Notes: a model not told the origin generated them from the letters alone. Counted from the stretch's first letter, positions 23,611 to 36,015 are shown. The stretch is 64,000 bases of DNA from Ophioderma brevispina (GCA_023653785.1 JAMKCH010088182.1:1-64000); one strand, 5' to 3'. Made by a program: numbers and translations.

Positions 23611-24134
23611 CGACAGCGGTTCGACAGCAGCTAGGATCTATCATCAGCGTCCTCGTCATCGCAGCAGGCCTCCACTTCTTCCAGTCGCCACAGCTCGCCA
23701 GTTAGCACTTTACCACTGAAGTCGGTTAAGTGCATCTGTTAGATAATTGTTTTGTTCAACGTCTTCCCGGCGGAGTGTATCATATCACCATAGCTCGCTT
23801 TTGCCTTATGGCCCGCCGAGAACTATGATATCCGGGTTGACTCTACAGTTGCAATCTGTGGCATTCATTAAGTCAGGCTTGAATGAGAACGTACTAGGAG
23901 ATGTAGTTGATTCACTCTCCCGGGGGGGGGGGGGGGAGAGGTCTATATTACCTAATCTCTGTAACTTACCATTCAAGCTGAACGCCCCCCCCCACCCCCC
24001 TGTCCGGGCCGCTGCGCCGCCCAGGACGGGGGCTCACGGTGTTCGCTATCCCGCCCGTGGAGTCACCCGGTGGAAAGAGCATACCTCAAAAATGATTCCA
24101 GACGTCGGTTGCCAGATCATTGGCCCATGACGGT

Positions 24135-25135
24135 GTGCGCAGTCATGGGGTTGCCAAAATTTTACAGTAGTGGGTTATCGTAGGACTATTGCAAATGGGC
24201 GTAGAAGAAAAAATGAAAAGGCATAAGCAGGCTGAATGGTAAGTATACGGAGATTATGGTGTATGACTCTCACCCCCCCACCCCCCCGGGTGCAGAGGGG
24301 AGAGACTTGGCCTTTTGGTATTACGTGGAAGATTGATATAAGGCGGTTTGCAGCAATTTCAAAAGTTCATCACTTGTTGCTCTTCATATCTTGGAATATG
24401 AAAGAGCCGAGTTACTCTGTCCCACAGAAAACGTGTCCACCCTGCGTGTTAATAGGTTGATGATGTTAGGACAAGAAGAAAGAAAGACTTGCATCACACC
24501 AAAGTAAATCTTTGAGTTTAGGGAAACCTGGCGTGAGCATCCCTTCCCACCTGGAGGTGACTCCTTATGAGATGAATGGCGATGCCTCCAACAGATTGAG
24601 AACAGAATTAGCTAATCGTAATGTTTCCTGGCAGAAGTGGGCTACCTGGAAAGCAGATCAGACCATACTGGTGGTGGTGGACAGCACCACAGACAATGGA
24701 ACATCTCTCGGTCTGCCCCCACACTGCTGTTTGTAGAACAATGCACAAACAAGCACCTGCGGAATTCAATGAAGCAGCCAGATGATGTACCCATCTATAG
24801 GCCTGGATCATATTTGAAAACACAGTGTTTGGAAGAAGAATTTTTTTGAATGTCACGAACCAATGAGTTTAGAAGCTTTTGGCAGAGATCTCTGGCCGTA
24901 AGAGAATGAAAGCACTTGCACACCATCAAAACCCTGGACTGTTCGAACCGGGCATGGCACACCCGACAAGCAACCGGTGGCACTGAGTTATGAAGCCGTC
25001 CCTAAAAACATAAAAATGCGATAGAATTTTGCATGGCTAGCTGTAACAAACACAGTAATAGGTATCCTAACATACCACAGCCGAAAGCAACAGATTAAGG
25101 ACCAAAAAGCTGAAGTGTAGTAGTTACTGTAGGTA
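24135..25135. other. No supported gene
   Basis: An open frame of 74 codons (24,512-24,736) lies in 24,480-24,880, which has higher GC than its surroundings. I recognise no domain. At 24,192-24,240 a short frame (VEEKMKRHKQAEW) runs into GTAAGT, a consensus splice donor. It is too short to call an exon. Confidence 0.4.
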
Positions 25136-25139
25136 TAAA

Positions 25140-25420
25140 TACTGCAACACGTAATTGACTGGCAACATTAATATCGTTAACATTTCCTGTTTTCTTATCT
25201 TAATGAGAATGTCTAGAGACTTACCCCGTCCATTACGTTTTAAGATACTTCTGAAAATTTCCAAATACTTGACTCTCTCGGGTTGGATCACGATAGTGTC
25301 TTTAAATTTGTTTCTTTACCCAGTTGGGTTTGACCATCAAATTGCAAATGCGGGGGGGATTTATGCACAGATGGTATAATATACATTTCCAAATAGACAG
25401 GCGGTTATACAACCAGACTC
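25140..25420 (+). repeat. Dispersed repeat (family P), copy 1
   Basis: CTGCAACACGTAATTGACTGG at the start, then CTCTCGGGTTGGATC and TGTCTTTAAA blocks, recur in the same order at 36,570-36,850. Similarity is interrupted by many indels. No coding potential. Confidence 0.55.
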
Positions 25421-25429
25421 CCATCTAGA

Positions 25430-26945
25430 AAGTTTGCGGGAGAAGACAGGTTTGATGGAAAATGTTTTTCTATAGGTTGAAGGGGGCTGAATCCGGCTGA
25501 TGGAATTTTTGAAGGTCCAACTCTGGAAAATGTGGGGAACTCTTTAAAAAATAAGGCTTATTTAGACAGGGGTTAAATTTAAAAATTATGAAGTCAAATT
25601 GGTTTTAATTTACACTTAGTATTTGTCGTCATAAGGATTTAAAACAGGTATAGTTGGTATTAGGTTCGCACCTTTTAGTTACACGGACTACAGCCCTTAT
25701 AGGTCAAGGGTCATTCTGGGGCAAAAAAATCCAATGCTCAGATTTTGTTGTTGAAACCAGTGGGAAAAGTAGATATAGTCCGGCGGGAGCACAGTCCGGG
25801 CGGCTCCATAGACGATAACGGAATATAACACGCGGTGAAATAATGTGAGGAAGGCAACTGAATCGATTACCCTATTGTTCCAGTGTTACCGGGACTATGA
25901 GTACGACGGACCATAATTTACTTTACACCGCGTGTCAAAAATTATTGCCCCGTGATCATACTGAATAGAGAAAATTTAATTTAAATTCTGTGCACCCGGT
26001 TGACCAGCTCGGTTAGTACAATTGAGGTCAAGTTTTGGTTGCACCCTATAGACATGTAAGACGTTTGTTACCTTTTGGGACTAATTACGTAACCACAAAT
26101 GCCAAACATGTAAAATAAGGCACAGACGAACAATTTGACCACCAATTCAACATTCGGAAGCACGGGAACGTTACCCAGTGATGACCTTGAAGCTTAATAG
26201 GGTTGTACCTGCGTAACTAAAGTCGGAACCAGACCTAGACCCTTTTTTAATCCTTATAATGAGGACAAATACATTGTTTGTACATTAAAACACATTTGGA
26301 TTGATTTCAAATTTACCCACGTACTAATTAACCTCCTTTAATTTACAAAGTTCCCACATTCATAGAGGTTGAACCCCAAAATTCTGATTCAGCACCCTTC
26401 AAACTATAGAAAATAATTTTCAAACCTTTATTCCCAAACTTCTAGAATGGGATTTTGATTTGTAAACCTACTAAACAGATGATATTTATGATAGTAACTA
26501 AAATAAAAATATAGGCTTAAATCAGGCGTTGCATTCTATTAATCCGTTTTCCCCATTAGGGGTGTTGGATTGTATTCTACCAAGACCAATTGATTTCAGA
26601 GGGTTTCTTAAGTGTTTTTCAGTAGTTTAGGTATGTTGCCCTTTCTTTTTTGGAAAGAGTGCCAAACAGATTGACCTCAGGTTGACCATGCACAATTTCA
26701 ATTGTCCTAAGATAATATAGTTTTGGCACAATGCATTTTCAAAACCCAGATACCCTAAGGGTTCATAGAGCTGAGGTATAAATCCAACTTCCACCTGTAA
26801 GTTCAGTAATTTTAAGCATGTCTATAAAAATGCAATGATATGTACTTTGCTGACAATGTCCTTTTCAAAATCTGCCAAAAACCATGTCATGAATGATGCT
26901 AGTGATGTCACTACATCAGCTTTCAGTCAGAAAATGTAATGTATA
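25430..26945. other. No feature recognised
   Basis: AT-rich, no open frame above 60 codons. No terminal repeats or tandem structure were recognised by eye. Confidence 0.45.
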
Positions 26946-26949
26946 TTAA

Positions 26950-27290
26950 AGGTGGGTTACCCGATTGTTCATAAGATGGCCTCACATGTATATCACCAAA
27001 ACATCTGATTATTCATTTTGAGTTAAAACGATAGACGTTTGAATAGTAGAAGCAAACGTTAGTACGAATTTGGCGCATAGGCCAGTGTGTGTTAATGTGG
27101 TCGACCATATTCGGAGAGACGCTTTTGTTCATAACATCCAAGCGTTTCTTGGGCCTTAAATTTCACTAAGGTAATGGGGAAATATGAACTTTCATCTCAA
27201 ACCACAGTGTCTTATACCAACATCTCAATTGTGAAGAGTAAAGTGGGAGGACAATGTTGTCCATCTAGTCGCCTGCCTTTAATTATTCAA
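26950..27290 (+). repeat. Dispersed module M, copy 1
   Basis: TTTGTTCATAACATCCAAGCG, CTTGGGCCTTAAATTTCACT and the following CCAACATCTCAATTGTG block recur at 42,110-42,320 and again at 42,330-42,510 and 43,950-44,040. Only the outline is conserved; indels are common. Confidence 0.6.
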
Positions 27291-27294
27291 AATG

Positions 27295-28500
27295 TTTTCA
27301 AAGAATTAATAAAGGCTCTTAGAGCAACCTTGTGGAGGTCTTCATATTCGATATTGCATCTGTTTATGCAACGTTTGTTTATAAGCCGTTTAGTGACTGT
27401 TCTCTTCGGGTTGGCGTTGAAGAGAACTGCGCATTGCTGAATTGTACATTTCTCATTTGGCATACTTTGAAAAGCCCTAGCTCTAAATTCTGATTGTCTG
27501 CCAGTTCTGTCAGTTCTATTGGTGTCTATTGACGTCACTTGTCACATCATGTCACATCTTAAGACCAAAACATCATTTCTTAGAGTATACTTGCTGGTGT
27601 AAGGACTTGTTCCACATAGCACTTGAAAAAGAACGTGATTTTTTATTGTCTTTCGCTACATGCCCAAAGACCTCTCTTATATATAATATACGAGATTCCA
27701 AAGACCCAATGCTAGTTCTCTTGTACAGGTCTGTATGGTTGTTTTCACGTAATTGAATTAATGGTCGACGTCCAATGGCACTTGCTTAAAAGTCTAAACA
27801 GTGATACACAATCTAGTATAGACGCCTTCGTTCACCTGGTACAGTAGTGCAAGAAAATTGTTTTTGACCTAAAATGCAACAGAAAAAATTGTGTTATCCT
27901 TTTAAATTGCCACAGAATAATATGTCAAAAGTCTAAAAAAAATCAACAATGGTGGTGAACATGAAAAAAGTTGGGGGAAGGTTTTGTACAGGGTCCAATT
28001 ATTCATCTGCTCATGAGGATTGCAAAAGGTATAGTTTTGCTATAATCTACGATCATTGGTTTCAGGATTCTAGCCTCATAGCGGTCAAATGTCATCCTGA
28101 TAATTCCTTCCAGAGTGCGCCGAGGTTGAGAAACTATCGCAAATTGTTTGTGTGGGGCACGGAAAATGCAGATAATAGTAAAGGGAATTCGAGGGAGTAT
28201 TAAGGACCCCACAGGATAGGCAGACATTGGGTTAATTCTGAACTGTTAGTTACGTGACTCGATGGTTAAATGAGTGTGAATATTTATTGCCTGGCCTTGT
28301 GGGACTTTATGAAGAATTGAGACCTTTAAAAAAGAATCGAACACTCTGAAATGGGTACCCACCGGGTATGACCTTTATAAATCGGATGTTCTCTATAGAC
28401 ATTAACTTAGAAACCCGACATGTAGGCGACTTTTTTTATACCTTTTTATTCCTTAGGAAAATGCCACACATGATGTATAAATGTCAGTACAGACACTTGA
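27295..28500. other. No supported gene
   Basis: Open frames of 75-88 codons at 27,174-27,756 and 84 codons at 27,949-28,203 show no known motif. The N-terminal DNA-binding part of the transposase remnant that follows was looked for here and was not recognised. Confidence 0.4.
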
Positions 28501-28504
28501 CCCT

Positions 28505-28835
28505 GTTATATGACGAGGCTTTTGTTTAAGAAGTTACGTTTGGACAGTCGAGGTAAGGTTTGGAGAAGACGCAGAGAAGGCTTCACGATTGCTGCATTGA
28601 CAGAGTGACAGCCTTTGGTGGGGGAAACGTAATGGTGTAGGGTAGAATATCGATGGCAGGCAATACAGACGGGTGGTTGTTGATGGAAACCTCATTCATT
28701 GAACAATCGGGATGTTATCCTTGAACCCGTTGCAATTCCGTTGTTGAACAATATTGACCCTAAATGTCATACTCCAAGATAACAATGCTCGCTCCAATGC
28801 ACAGAGCCAGCATCATCAACGACTACCCCACTATT
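28505..28835 (+). pseudogene. Tc1-type transposase fragment
   Basis: The plus strand reads a Y-D-E-A-F block (28,507-28,527), which fits the first catalytic Asp region of Tc1/mariner enzymes. It is followed by SRGKVWRRRREGF (28,544-28,590; family G-R-x-x-V-W-R-R-x-G-E-R-F), GGGNVMV and GRISMAG (28,617-28,660; family GGGSVMVWGGIS) and QDNNARSNAQ (28,774-28,803; family Q-D-N-A-R-P-H). The spacing is that of the DDE catalytic domain, which cuts and joins transposon ends. The second Asp sits in QDN. The third acidic residue, expected ~34 residues later, is not found, and at least two frameshifts occur. No terminal repeats were identified. Confidence 0.8.
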
Positions 28836-28839
28836 AATT

Positions 28840-31220
28840 AAGCGACTATTTTCTTAATGAATACAAATTCCTTATTCCTGTGCATTTGATTGTTCTACGG
28901 GGAAAAATGATGGCAAATTTGAAAAATTCTGTAAGAGATTCACCTACAAACAAATAATGAGATGATGTATGATGCAATGTATTTATGCTTTAAGATCATT
29001 CCTGAAAAGCCAAGTACTATAAATAGCTTGGGGTTTTCCAAATATTGTACAATTTAAAGATTGCATCATAAGATGATATCATTAGTGTGACAAAAGATGA
29101 TATCACTTGAACTTAATTTCTGAAGAACATTCACATCATTTTATATTGTGGAATATTGCCGCTGCATAATGTCATTTTGGAGTCTTTGCTGTGCGGATAT
29201 GCCAACATTGAACTGAAACGCTACTCTCATTGTGAACTTGTGGAAAATTCTGTGTATTAATTTTTATTTCAAAAATAAAAATTGTTTAAATACTTTCAAC
29301 TTGATACCAAAATAATGTTATGAAAAATATAGACCTTTTATTATAGTAGGATTTTTTATTCCTGTCAGTTCATTAAAAGTTTTTGGGACGTGTCGACGAT
29401 TCCATTCGTTCTGAGAGGTTGTGTACTTTACCCAATCAGTATAATAGAAATTCCATGTCACGATACTGGATAAGATTAAGGCCATAATTAAAAAATGTCC
29501 CTTTTCTCTCGAAGAAAATGTTACAAAGCAAATGCACTGAATAAATTCCAAACTTCAAACTACAACAAACTCATTCAAGCATTCAACATAAGAAAATGAT
29601 ACGAATAAGTAATTATCAAAGTTGTTTTACGTCACTAAGGAATAACTATAAATTGACCGTTTATTTTAGTTCTCTTCATCTTGTTCCGAAATAAATTTGA
29701 CAGCTTGGTCAATCATTAGTGGATGGCCCGATTTAAAGTCCTAAGTTTTTCATCGTAATATAATGCCTTCACTCCAAAACCCCAACTGTAAAGTTTCCGC
29801 CGATATTTCAGCTCCTTTTGATGCGGAGCGCTAAAACAGATTTTGCAATCCATATAGTACATCTTAACATGTGTAAAATTAATATTGGTCGACCACAAAG
29901 GGTGCACATTTTCGCTAATAACATCCACACCAAACTCCGGTCCCTAATATTTCACAGGGTAATTGAGAAAAATAGTAGCTTTCTTCTGATACAAAATTGT
30001 GCCACTCCGGTAAAATCTTGGATCCCTGGGCGCGGCTAATTAGCGTCGGGCAATGGACCTTTAAGTAGTTTAGGCCAATGTTTCCGTAACAATTTTTGCA
30101 AATCATAATGAGGTAACTCTTTCATTTTTCATTATTTATTATCATCATGTTGAATAAACACAATTACCAACCTTCAGTCGTGTTATAAGGTAGCTAAAAT
30201 AATTGTGTAAAACCGCCACCATACATTTACAAATGTTTTGCAACGGTGCTTTGGTTTAAAATCTACTAAAATCACATTCACTAGATGTGATCACAAGGGA
30301 GAAACCTTGATATTTAATTCTTTAAAAATCCAAAATAATTAACTTTTTATGTTTTTTATTTTCCTCTCTTTCTCTTTGTTCAAAATCATAACACAGGCAG
30401 GTTACGGGTGACATAACATCGACTTTCATACCCTAAGAGTTTTGTTCACATTCATAAATAACAAACTACATATTTACGTGGTAACTTGGCCTAATCCTCC
30501 TCTTCAATCACCCCCCTCGATGTTCATGACACTTTATCGTTCTTTTGGATCTGACGGCAAACAACGGAATCTGGTATTCAGCCTTTACATATTCGATATA
30601 CAAAAGTTCATGTAAATAGGTAAAGCATTCTATTCTGTTGAACAATGTTGAGCATTTCAGCTGTTTACTTTTTTATTTATCTCAACACACCCCATCCAAA
30701 ATTGCCTTCTTTTACCATCGACATTACGGGCGTTTACACTGACAGGAATATAAAATCAGACTATAGAAACCAGATTTATATGAAGTGAGGTGGGATAAGG
30801 CTATTTTTAGCAGAATTTCATAAATTGAACCATGCCCTGGTTCAACCAAACCATGGTTTCCATAGCAAGGGCAGCCCTTTTGGTTTCCTTTTAGGTCCAT
30901 TCTTATTATAACTTCTGCAACTAAAATGAGATCTAATGTGCCCTTTTGTACCAATCGTTTTCTTGAGATCCTTTATTTGGTAATGTTGTGAGCGAATTTT
31001 TGTGTCAATTTTAGTTTCATAGATAACCAAAATTCTCTTTCTATATGTAAAATGCTAATATTTAAAGAAGAAGCTTTTGTATTATTTTGCTTCAGAATAT
31101 AATCGAAAATAGAATTTTTTCTGACAGATAATATGTCCCAAAAGGTTTGCACGGGTGGGATTCAAACTTTGGCATTAAAGTTCTTTAAAACCATTTGGCC
31201 GCTTCTCCTATCATGGGCGA
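28840..31220. other. No feature recognised
   Basis: AT-rich spacer. A short local repeat (AAGATGATATCA at 29,070 and 29,095) and a few 60-77-codon open frames are present, none with recognisable motifs. Confidence 0.45.
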
Positions 31221-31223
31221 TGA

Positions 31224-32203
31224 GGGCGTATATCGCACGCCATAAAGGCCAAAAACGTATTGGCCAGCAACGCGTTGCGAACATTTCGGCAACGCGTGCG
31301 AAAAGTAGCAACGCGTTTGCAGCATTGGCCGATTAGAATGACGAATTTCTGGGACGTATTCCAATTAGACTCACAATGCCGTTGCAAAGTATCTAGCAAC
31401 GCGTTGTGAAACCACAACGCGAATTGCAGCCTTCACAACGCGTTGCACCTTCACAACGCTTTGCGAAGTTCAACAATCCATAAGGGTCCATAACGACTGC
31501 CGCAACGCGTTGTGAGAAAGTAGCCATGGCGTTGCGACTTTTCGCAACGCGTTTGCGGCCTCGGGCCAATCAAATCATGAATTTCTGTGACTATTTTTCA
31601 AAAATAGATCTCACGACGCGTTGCGGCAATACGTAATGAATTTGGCCTTCGCACGCGTTGCAAGCCTTCACAACGCGGTGCACTTCACAACGCGTTGTAA
31701 ACTCACAACGCGTTGTGAAGGCAATAAGGGTCATAACGTAACGCCGCAACGCGTTGTGAAGGGGTGGCAACGCGGTGTGAAGGGTCGCAACGCCCCGGTC
31801 GTGAGATTTATATTTTTGAAATACGTCACAGAAATTCATGATTTGATTGGCCGAAACCGCAGCGCGTTGCGCGAAAGTCCGGGCAACGCGTTTGGGCTTT
31901 CTCACAACGCGTTGACGGCAATACATTAATGACCCTTTGGCGTGTGGTCCTTCGCACCGCGTTGTGAAGCTTGCAACGCGTTGTGAAGCTCGCAACGCCG
32001 TGTGAAGGATTTGCAACGTCGTTTGCAAAAGTAATCTAGCAACGTGTTGTGGGTCTATTTTTTAAAATACGTCACAGAAATTCATTATTTTTGATTGGCC
32101 TACAACTGCAGACGCGTTGCCGACATGTCGCCACGCGGTTGCAACTTTCTCGCAACGCGTTGCGCAATACGTTATGGCCTTATTTGCTTGCGATATGGCG
32201 TCT
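31224..32203. mobile_element. Fold-back element built from the palindrome CAACGCGTTG
   Basis: The 10-bp palindrome CAACGCGTTG occurs about ten times exactly (for example 31,268, 31,501, 31,707, 31,747, 32,151) and about twenty more times with one change. The ends are inverted. On the left, ATATCGCACGCCATAAAGGCC then ACGTATTG lead into the first palindrome. The right end, reverse complemented, reads ATATCGCAAGC, AATAAGGCC, ACGTATTGCG and then the palindrome. Inside, ATACGTCACAGAAATTCAT next to a GATTGGCC box occurs in both orientations (31,566-31,605; 31,812-31,851; 32,070-32,100). There is no coding capacity. No target duplication could be fixed. Confidence 0.75.
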
Positions 32204-32529
32204 AAAGGTATAGCAAGGCATCATGGTGAATTGTCCACTCTGCATTTAGTGGGGTTAAATATCCGTCACAATTATTCAGGCACTCAATACACAGATCACT
32301 GAAACTGAACGCTGTATCATTATAATGTGATCTTACTACTTAATTCAAGAGTTAGCTTGGTCTGTAACTAACAATGCTGATTTGACTTTGTTGCAAATTG
32401 AAGCTAATAAAATAAGCTTTCAGTTTTAATACCACACTAGCAATGGTCGACACAATCCGGGTGATTTTCTTACTCTCACGAAGTATTATACGAAAATAAC
32501 AGGTAACAAGCATGAGAGCACAGGGCAGG

Positions 32530-33880
32530 TCCTTACACGAGGGGTGGGAGTGGGGTACCCTCCCAATTTTAAATAAAAAGTGAACATTTTTGGGAAAATT
32601 TGACAAGGTACATTTTCAAAAAAGTCCCAAACCCAAAACTATTTTTGATGATGGAATCACTACAGGCACCTGTTATCACTAACAAAAAAACAATGTCATA
32701 TCTTACCGTTCAATATTTTTTTTGCTCCCAGATCTTTAAAAGTCGCATCAATCATTCTAATAATGTATAAGAATATTTCCAACGTACCGGTGCTGCGTTC
32801 GAGATTATATAAGTACTTTTCAAAATACTATACTATTCAAATCGAAAATTAGTATATTTGACTGTTACTATATTTTGTGATAATCGAATTTTGTAGTATT
32901 TTGCATATTACAGTATTATAATCATAAACTAGTATTTTGGTATCAATCAAATGTTTTGTAGTTTTTCCTGAAAAGAAAAAGCGATCGTGGCACGTAAGCG
33001 TTATGGTTATGGGCTCTCGAAAATAGTTTGCTTTAGTTTCGATCGTACGTAGGATTTGATTAACAGAGGAAAAATTGACTCTCTCGCCACAATTGCTTTT
33101 TTTCCCATTAGGCGCCTAAATCCGCACGCGTACCTTTGATGCGTACCTATGTGCTTTCTTTTGTCCTGTGTCCTGGTACTGTCAGGCGGGCATTCTGACG
33201 TATTTTTGGCCCCGGGAAAACGTCGGTGCTTTAAACATAATTCACAAACTTGCCTAAATAAATAAAATACAACTCCAAACAATTATTGCAATACTAATAA
33301 TTTGTTCTATTGAAAGTATACCAATTGTTCGACCGCCAAAACCCGTGGCAGTACAAGTTCCGATGTTATTTAATTACGAAAACGTGGTTTTCCGCCCATC
33401 TACACCGTTGTAACAGAGTGCAACTATTGCCAGATAATCCCAACCAGCCATTGGATCGTCACTGTCTTCTTAACATTTCACAGACCGTACTCTCTCCTTT
33501 TACCATTCAATCAATGTGTAGGGATGGAGGTGTCTTTCAGATTGCTTATGAACCAAATATTTAAGGTTGGCTTTTTTATTTCATGCGAGTCCTTACCAGC
33601 TTTTCCTTCCTAGGATCACCCCATACCCAAAATATCTCTGCGTTGAGAATCACGGACAAAATCAATTATTAGGTGTGAAATGGATGCACTGACCGAATTC
33701 AAACGCTTATATACGAATATGTCTTGTCAATATAGAACACACTGTTATCACACAACACCACCTCCACATCGGTTCTATCCTCTCTCTCTCTCCATCTTTA
33801 GAGCTGCCTTGTCTATCTAACCATGGGGCCTATTAAACAAATTAAAGCAACTATCAAGTATAGTATACTAACTTGCCGTA
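32530..33880 (+). repeat. ~1.6-kb tandem repeat, unit A
   Basis: Unit A runs into unit B. They share, in order, CAACGTACCGG, CGCGTACCTTTGATGCGTA, CTGTCCTGGTACT, TGTAACAGAGTGCAACTAT, AAAATATCTCTGCGTTGAGA, CACTGACCGAATTCAAACGC and CCTATTAAACAAATT. The unit boundary used is ACTAACTTGCCGTACCC (33,866). Differences are dominated by one- and two-base indels. The site GTCTTCTT at 33,464-33,471 is single here but duplicated in unit B. The start of unit A before 32,600 is degraded. Confidence 0.75.
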
Positions 33881-36015
33881 CCCTAACAAATTATTTAAAA
33901 AATTGAAAAATCCCAATGATAAATCTACAACCTAAATTTTAGAAATAACTAAAAAATTAAAAAAAAAAAAAAAAAAAAAAACATTACATTATTAATTCCA
34001 ATATATAGCATAGAAACCTATGGTATTAACGGATGCCGAAAAATTGTCAAATTAGGTCCTTTGGATTGCTGAGGGTCCGTATTTCCAAAATCTAGTAGTT
34101 TTGCAGGCTGTGTAAAATTTTCCCTTAAGGGCTGGAGGAAGAGTCACATTGGATGAATATGGTTTGTGTCATAAAAACATTTAAGGTTGCGTGCAGCCAT
34201 AACATCAAGTGCAATTTTTCTACTTACGGAATGGACCCACTGAATCCAAAAAGCAAGGGCTGACCTTTTCACCAAAAAGTCCACAAACCAAAAACTATTC
34301 TGATGATCTTGAATAATAGGAACCTGTGTATCACGAAAAAAAAATGTCATGTCTTACGTTGATATTATTTTACTCCACTTCTTTATAAAAGTCGCATCAT
34401 TTTCACCTAATAATTTTTAGTATAATTGCCAACGTACCGGTTGCTCCGTCGAGATATGGATAGGACTTCAAAATACTAGAAAAAATTTGAATCGCGAAAA
34501 TTAGTATATTGAATGTTACTATTTTTGATTATCGAAATTTGTAGTATTTAGTAGGATTGAGTAATACAGAGAAACTGACTCTCGCTTTTCATTAGGCGAA
34601 CTAAATACTTACGCGTACCTTGATGCGTAACATATTGGGTTTCTGATTGTCCCCTGTCCTGGTACTCTCTGGCGGAAATTCTGGCGTATTTTTGCCCGGC
34701 AATTGTGCCTTCTTGTAACATGATAAATGGTCATATTTAAAAAGGTCGGTTGTTTTAAATATAATCAACAAACATGACTAAATATAAATAAACATGCCAA
34801 CTCCGAAATATCATTAATAGGACCACAAATCGGTATAAGAGTTACTCCATCTGAACACTAATACGGTACAAAAACTATGTATTTTTGAGCGTTACCAATT
34901 CAACGCACCGCCGGTTCCGATTTTATTTAATTACGAAACGTGGGTTTTCGCCACCATGCCTACCTCTTTGTAACAGAGTGCAACTATTGCCAGATAAATC
35001 CCAATCCAGCAGATGACGTCACTGTCTTCTTCAAAGAGGTTCTATATAGATTGAGAGAGGTAAAGCTTTACGTCATCTTTAGAAATCATCGTCTCGCAGT
35101 TTTGCCGACACAAAGAAAACATAGAGTACCAACAAGAAAGCAATGGCTGCCACCGCTTCTTCCAGCATACTGTGGTGGCCGCTTTGCATATACACCTAAT
35201 CGTAGTGATACAAATCGATGTATGTGTTAGAGGTGGCCAGGTGAATAATAGTGCACCTGGATCATTGTGCTCAGATACCTCTTTCCCATATGCCAATGCG
35301 CGCTTAGGTGAAAAGATTGGGTGTTTTTTTTTTTTTTTTTTTTTTTTTTCATTGAGGCGGTTTATGTAAATCAAGACAACTGACGGTCATTCATTCGTTG
35401 TGTGGCCATGGGCTAGGACAAAATTTAAACCACCCAATAAGCACCCGACATCCACAAACTGATATTTTGCCGGATTGTTTGTATCGAATTGACATGATTG
35501 TGTGTATACAAGCACCAAAACTAATAATTTTCCGTGCAATAAAAATGTCGGCCCAGCACGGGACGACTGTTTTGAATGGGCTTCACCCCCATTGGTCTTC
35601 TTACATGTCAAATGACCTTCTTCCGTTTTGCCGTTCAATCATTATGTAGGGATGGATGTGTCTTTCAGATTGCTGTATGAAACAAATATTAACTGCTGGC
35701 TCTTATTCAGCGAGTCTACAACTTCCTAGGGACACCACATACCCAAAATATCTCTGCGTTGAGAATAAGGACCAAAAAAATATTAGGGTGAAATGGAATG
35801 CACTGACCGAATTCAAACGCTAAACCGAATCGTTCTTGCGATTAGAACACCCTGTTATCACACCAACATACACAACGTTTCTCTCGCTATTCTTCTTTTG
35901 AGCGATCTTGTCTATATCTAACCAGGGCCCTATTAAACAAATTGAAGTGATTGCTAATCCGGAAAATCGGAAAAAATCATCAGAAATCGGATTTTGCATG
36001 GTTCTGTTACAGGAT
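33866..36015 (+). repeat. ~1.6-kb tandem repeat, unit B (split)
   Basis: This unit runs from ACTAACTTGCCGTACCC at 33,866 to the next ACTAACTTGCCGTAACCC at ~36,009. It is 2.15 kb, of which 563 bp is an insertion, leaving ~1.58 kb of repeat. A poly-A run (33,959-33,981) and the TATGGTATTAACGGATGCC and CACTGAATCCAAAAAGC blocks lie in its first part. These are shared with the copies at 36.0 and 47.0 kb. Confidence 0.75.
35032..35594. mobile_element. hAT-like non-autonomous insertion, 563 bp
   Basis: The segment is absent from the aligned position in unit A and is flanked by GTCTTCTT at 35,024-35,031 and 35,595-35,602. The matching site in unit A (33,464-33,471) has one GTCTTCTT. The ends are weakly inverted: CAAAGAGGTT on the left and CAATGGGGGT on the right, reverse complemented. 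An 8-bp duplication fits hAT-type transposition. It holds a 26-base T run (35,324-35,349) and no transposase. The family call rests on duplication length. Confidence 0.75.

Larger units (their letters stand above)
16860..24130 (+). mobile_element. DIRS-like tyrosine-recombinase retrotransposon, decayed
   Basis: A GC-rich island in an AT-rich region. On the plus strand it carries ~275-bp tandem repeats (16.9-17.7 kb), a gag-like basic region (17.8-20.7 kb), reverse transcriptase (20.74-21.57 kb), RNase H (21.58-22.2 kb) and a tyrosine-recombinase domain (22.65-23.6 kb). The RT, RNase H, recombinase order is that of DIRS/Ngaro-type elements, which integrate by recombinase rather than DDE integrase. 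Many frameshifts and stops make it inactive. I found no convincing inverted termini or split direct repeats, so the subgroup (DIRS, PAT or Ngaro) is open. Both outer limits are estimates from the change in base composition. Confidence 0.85.

Noticed and set aside
24192..24246. Short exon ending in GTAAGT
   Set aside because: A 13-codon frame before one donor-like hexamer is expected by chance at this length.
31224..32203. CpG-island promoter or ribosomal spacer
   Set aside because: The CpG content comes entirely from one repeated palindrome between inverted ends. No gene start or rRNA sequence adjoins it.
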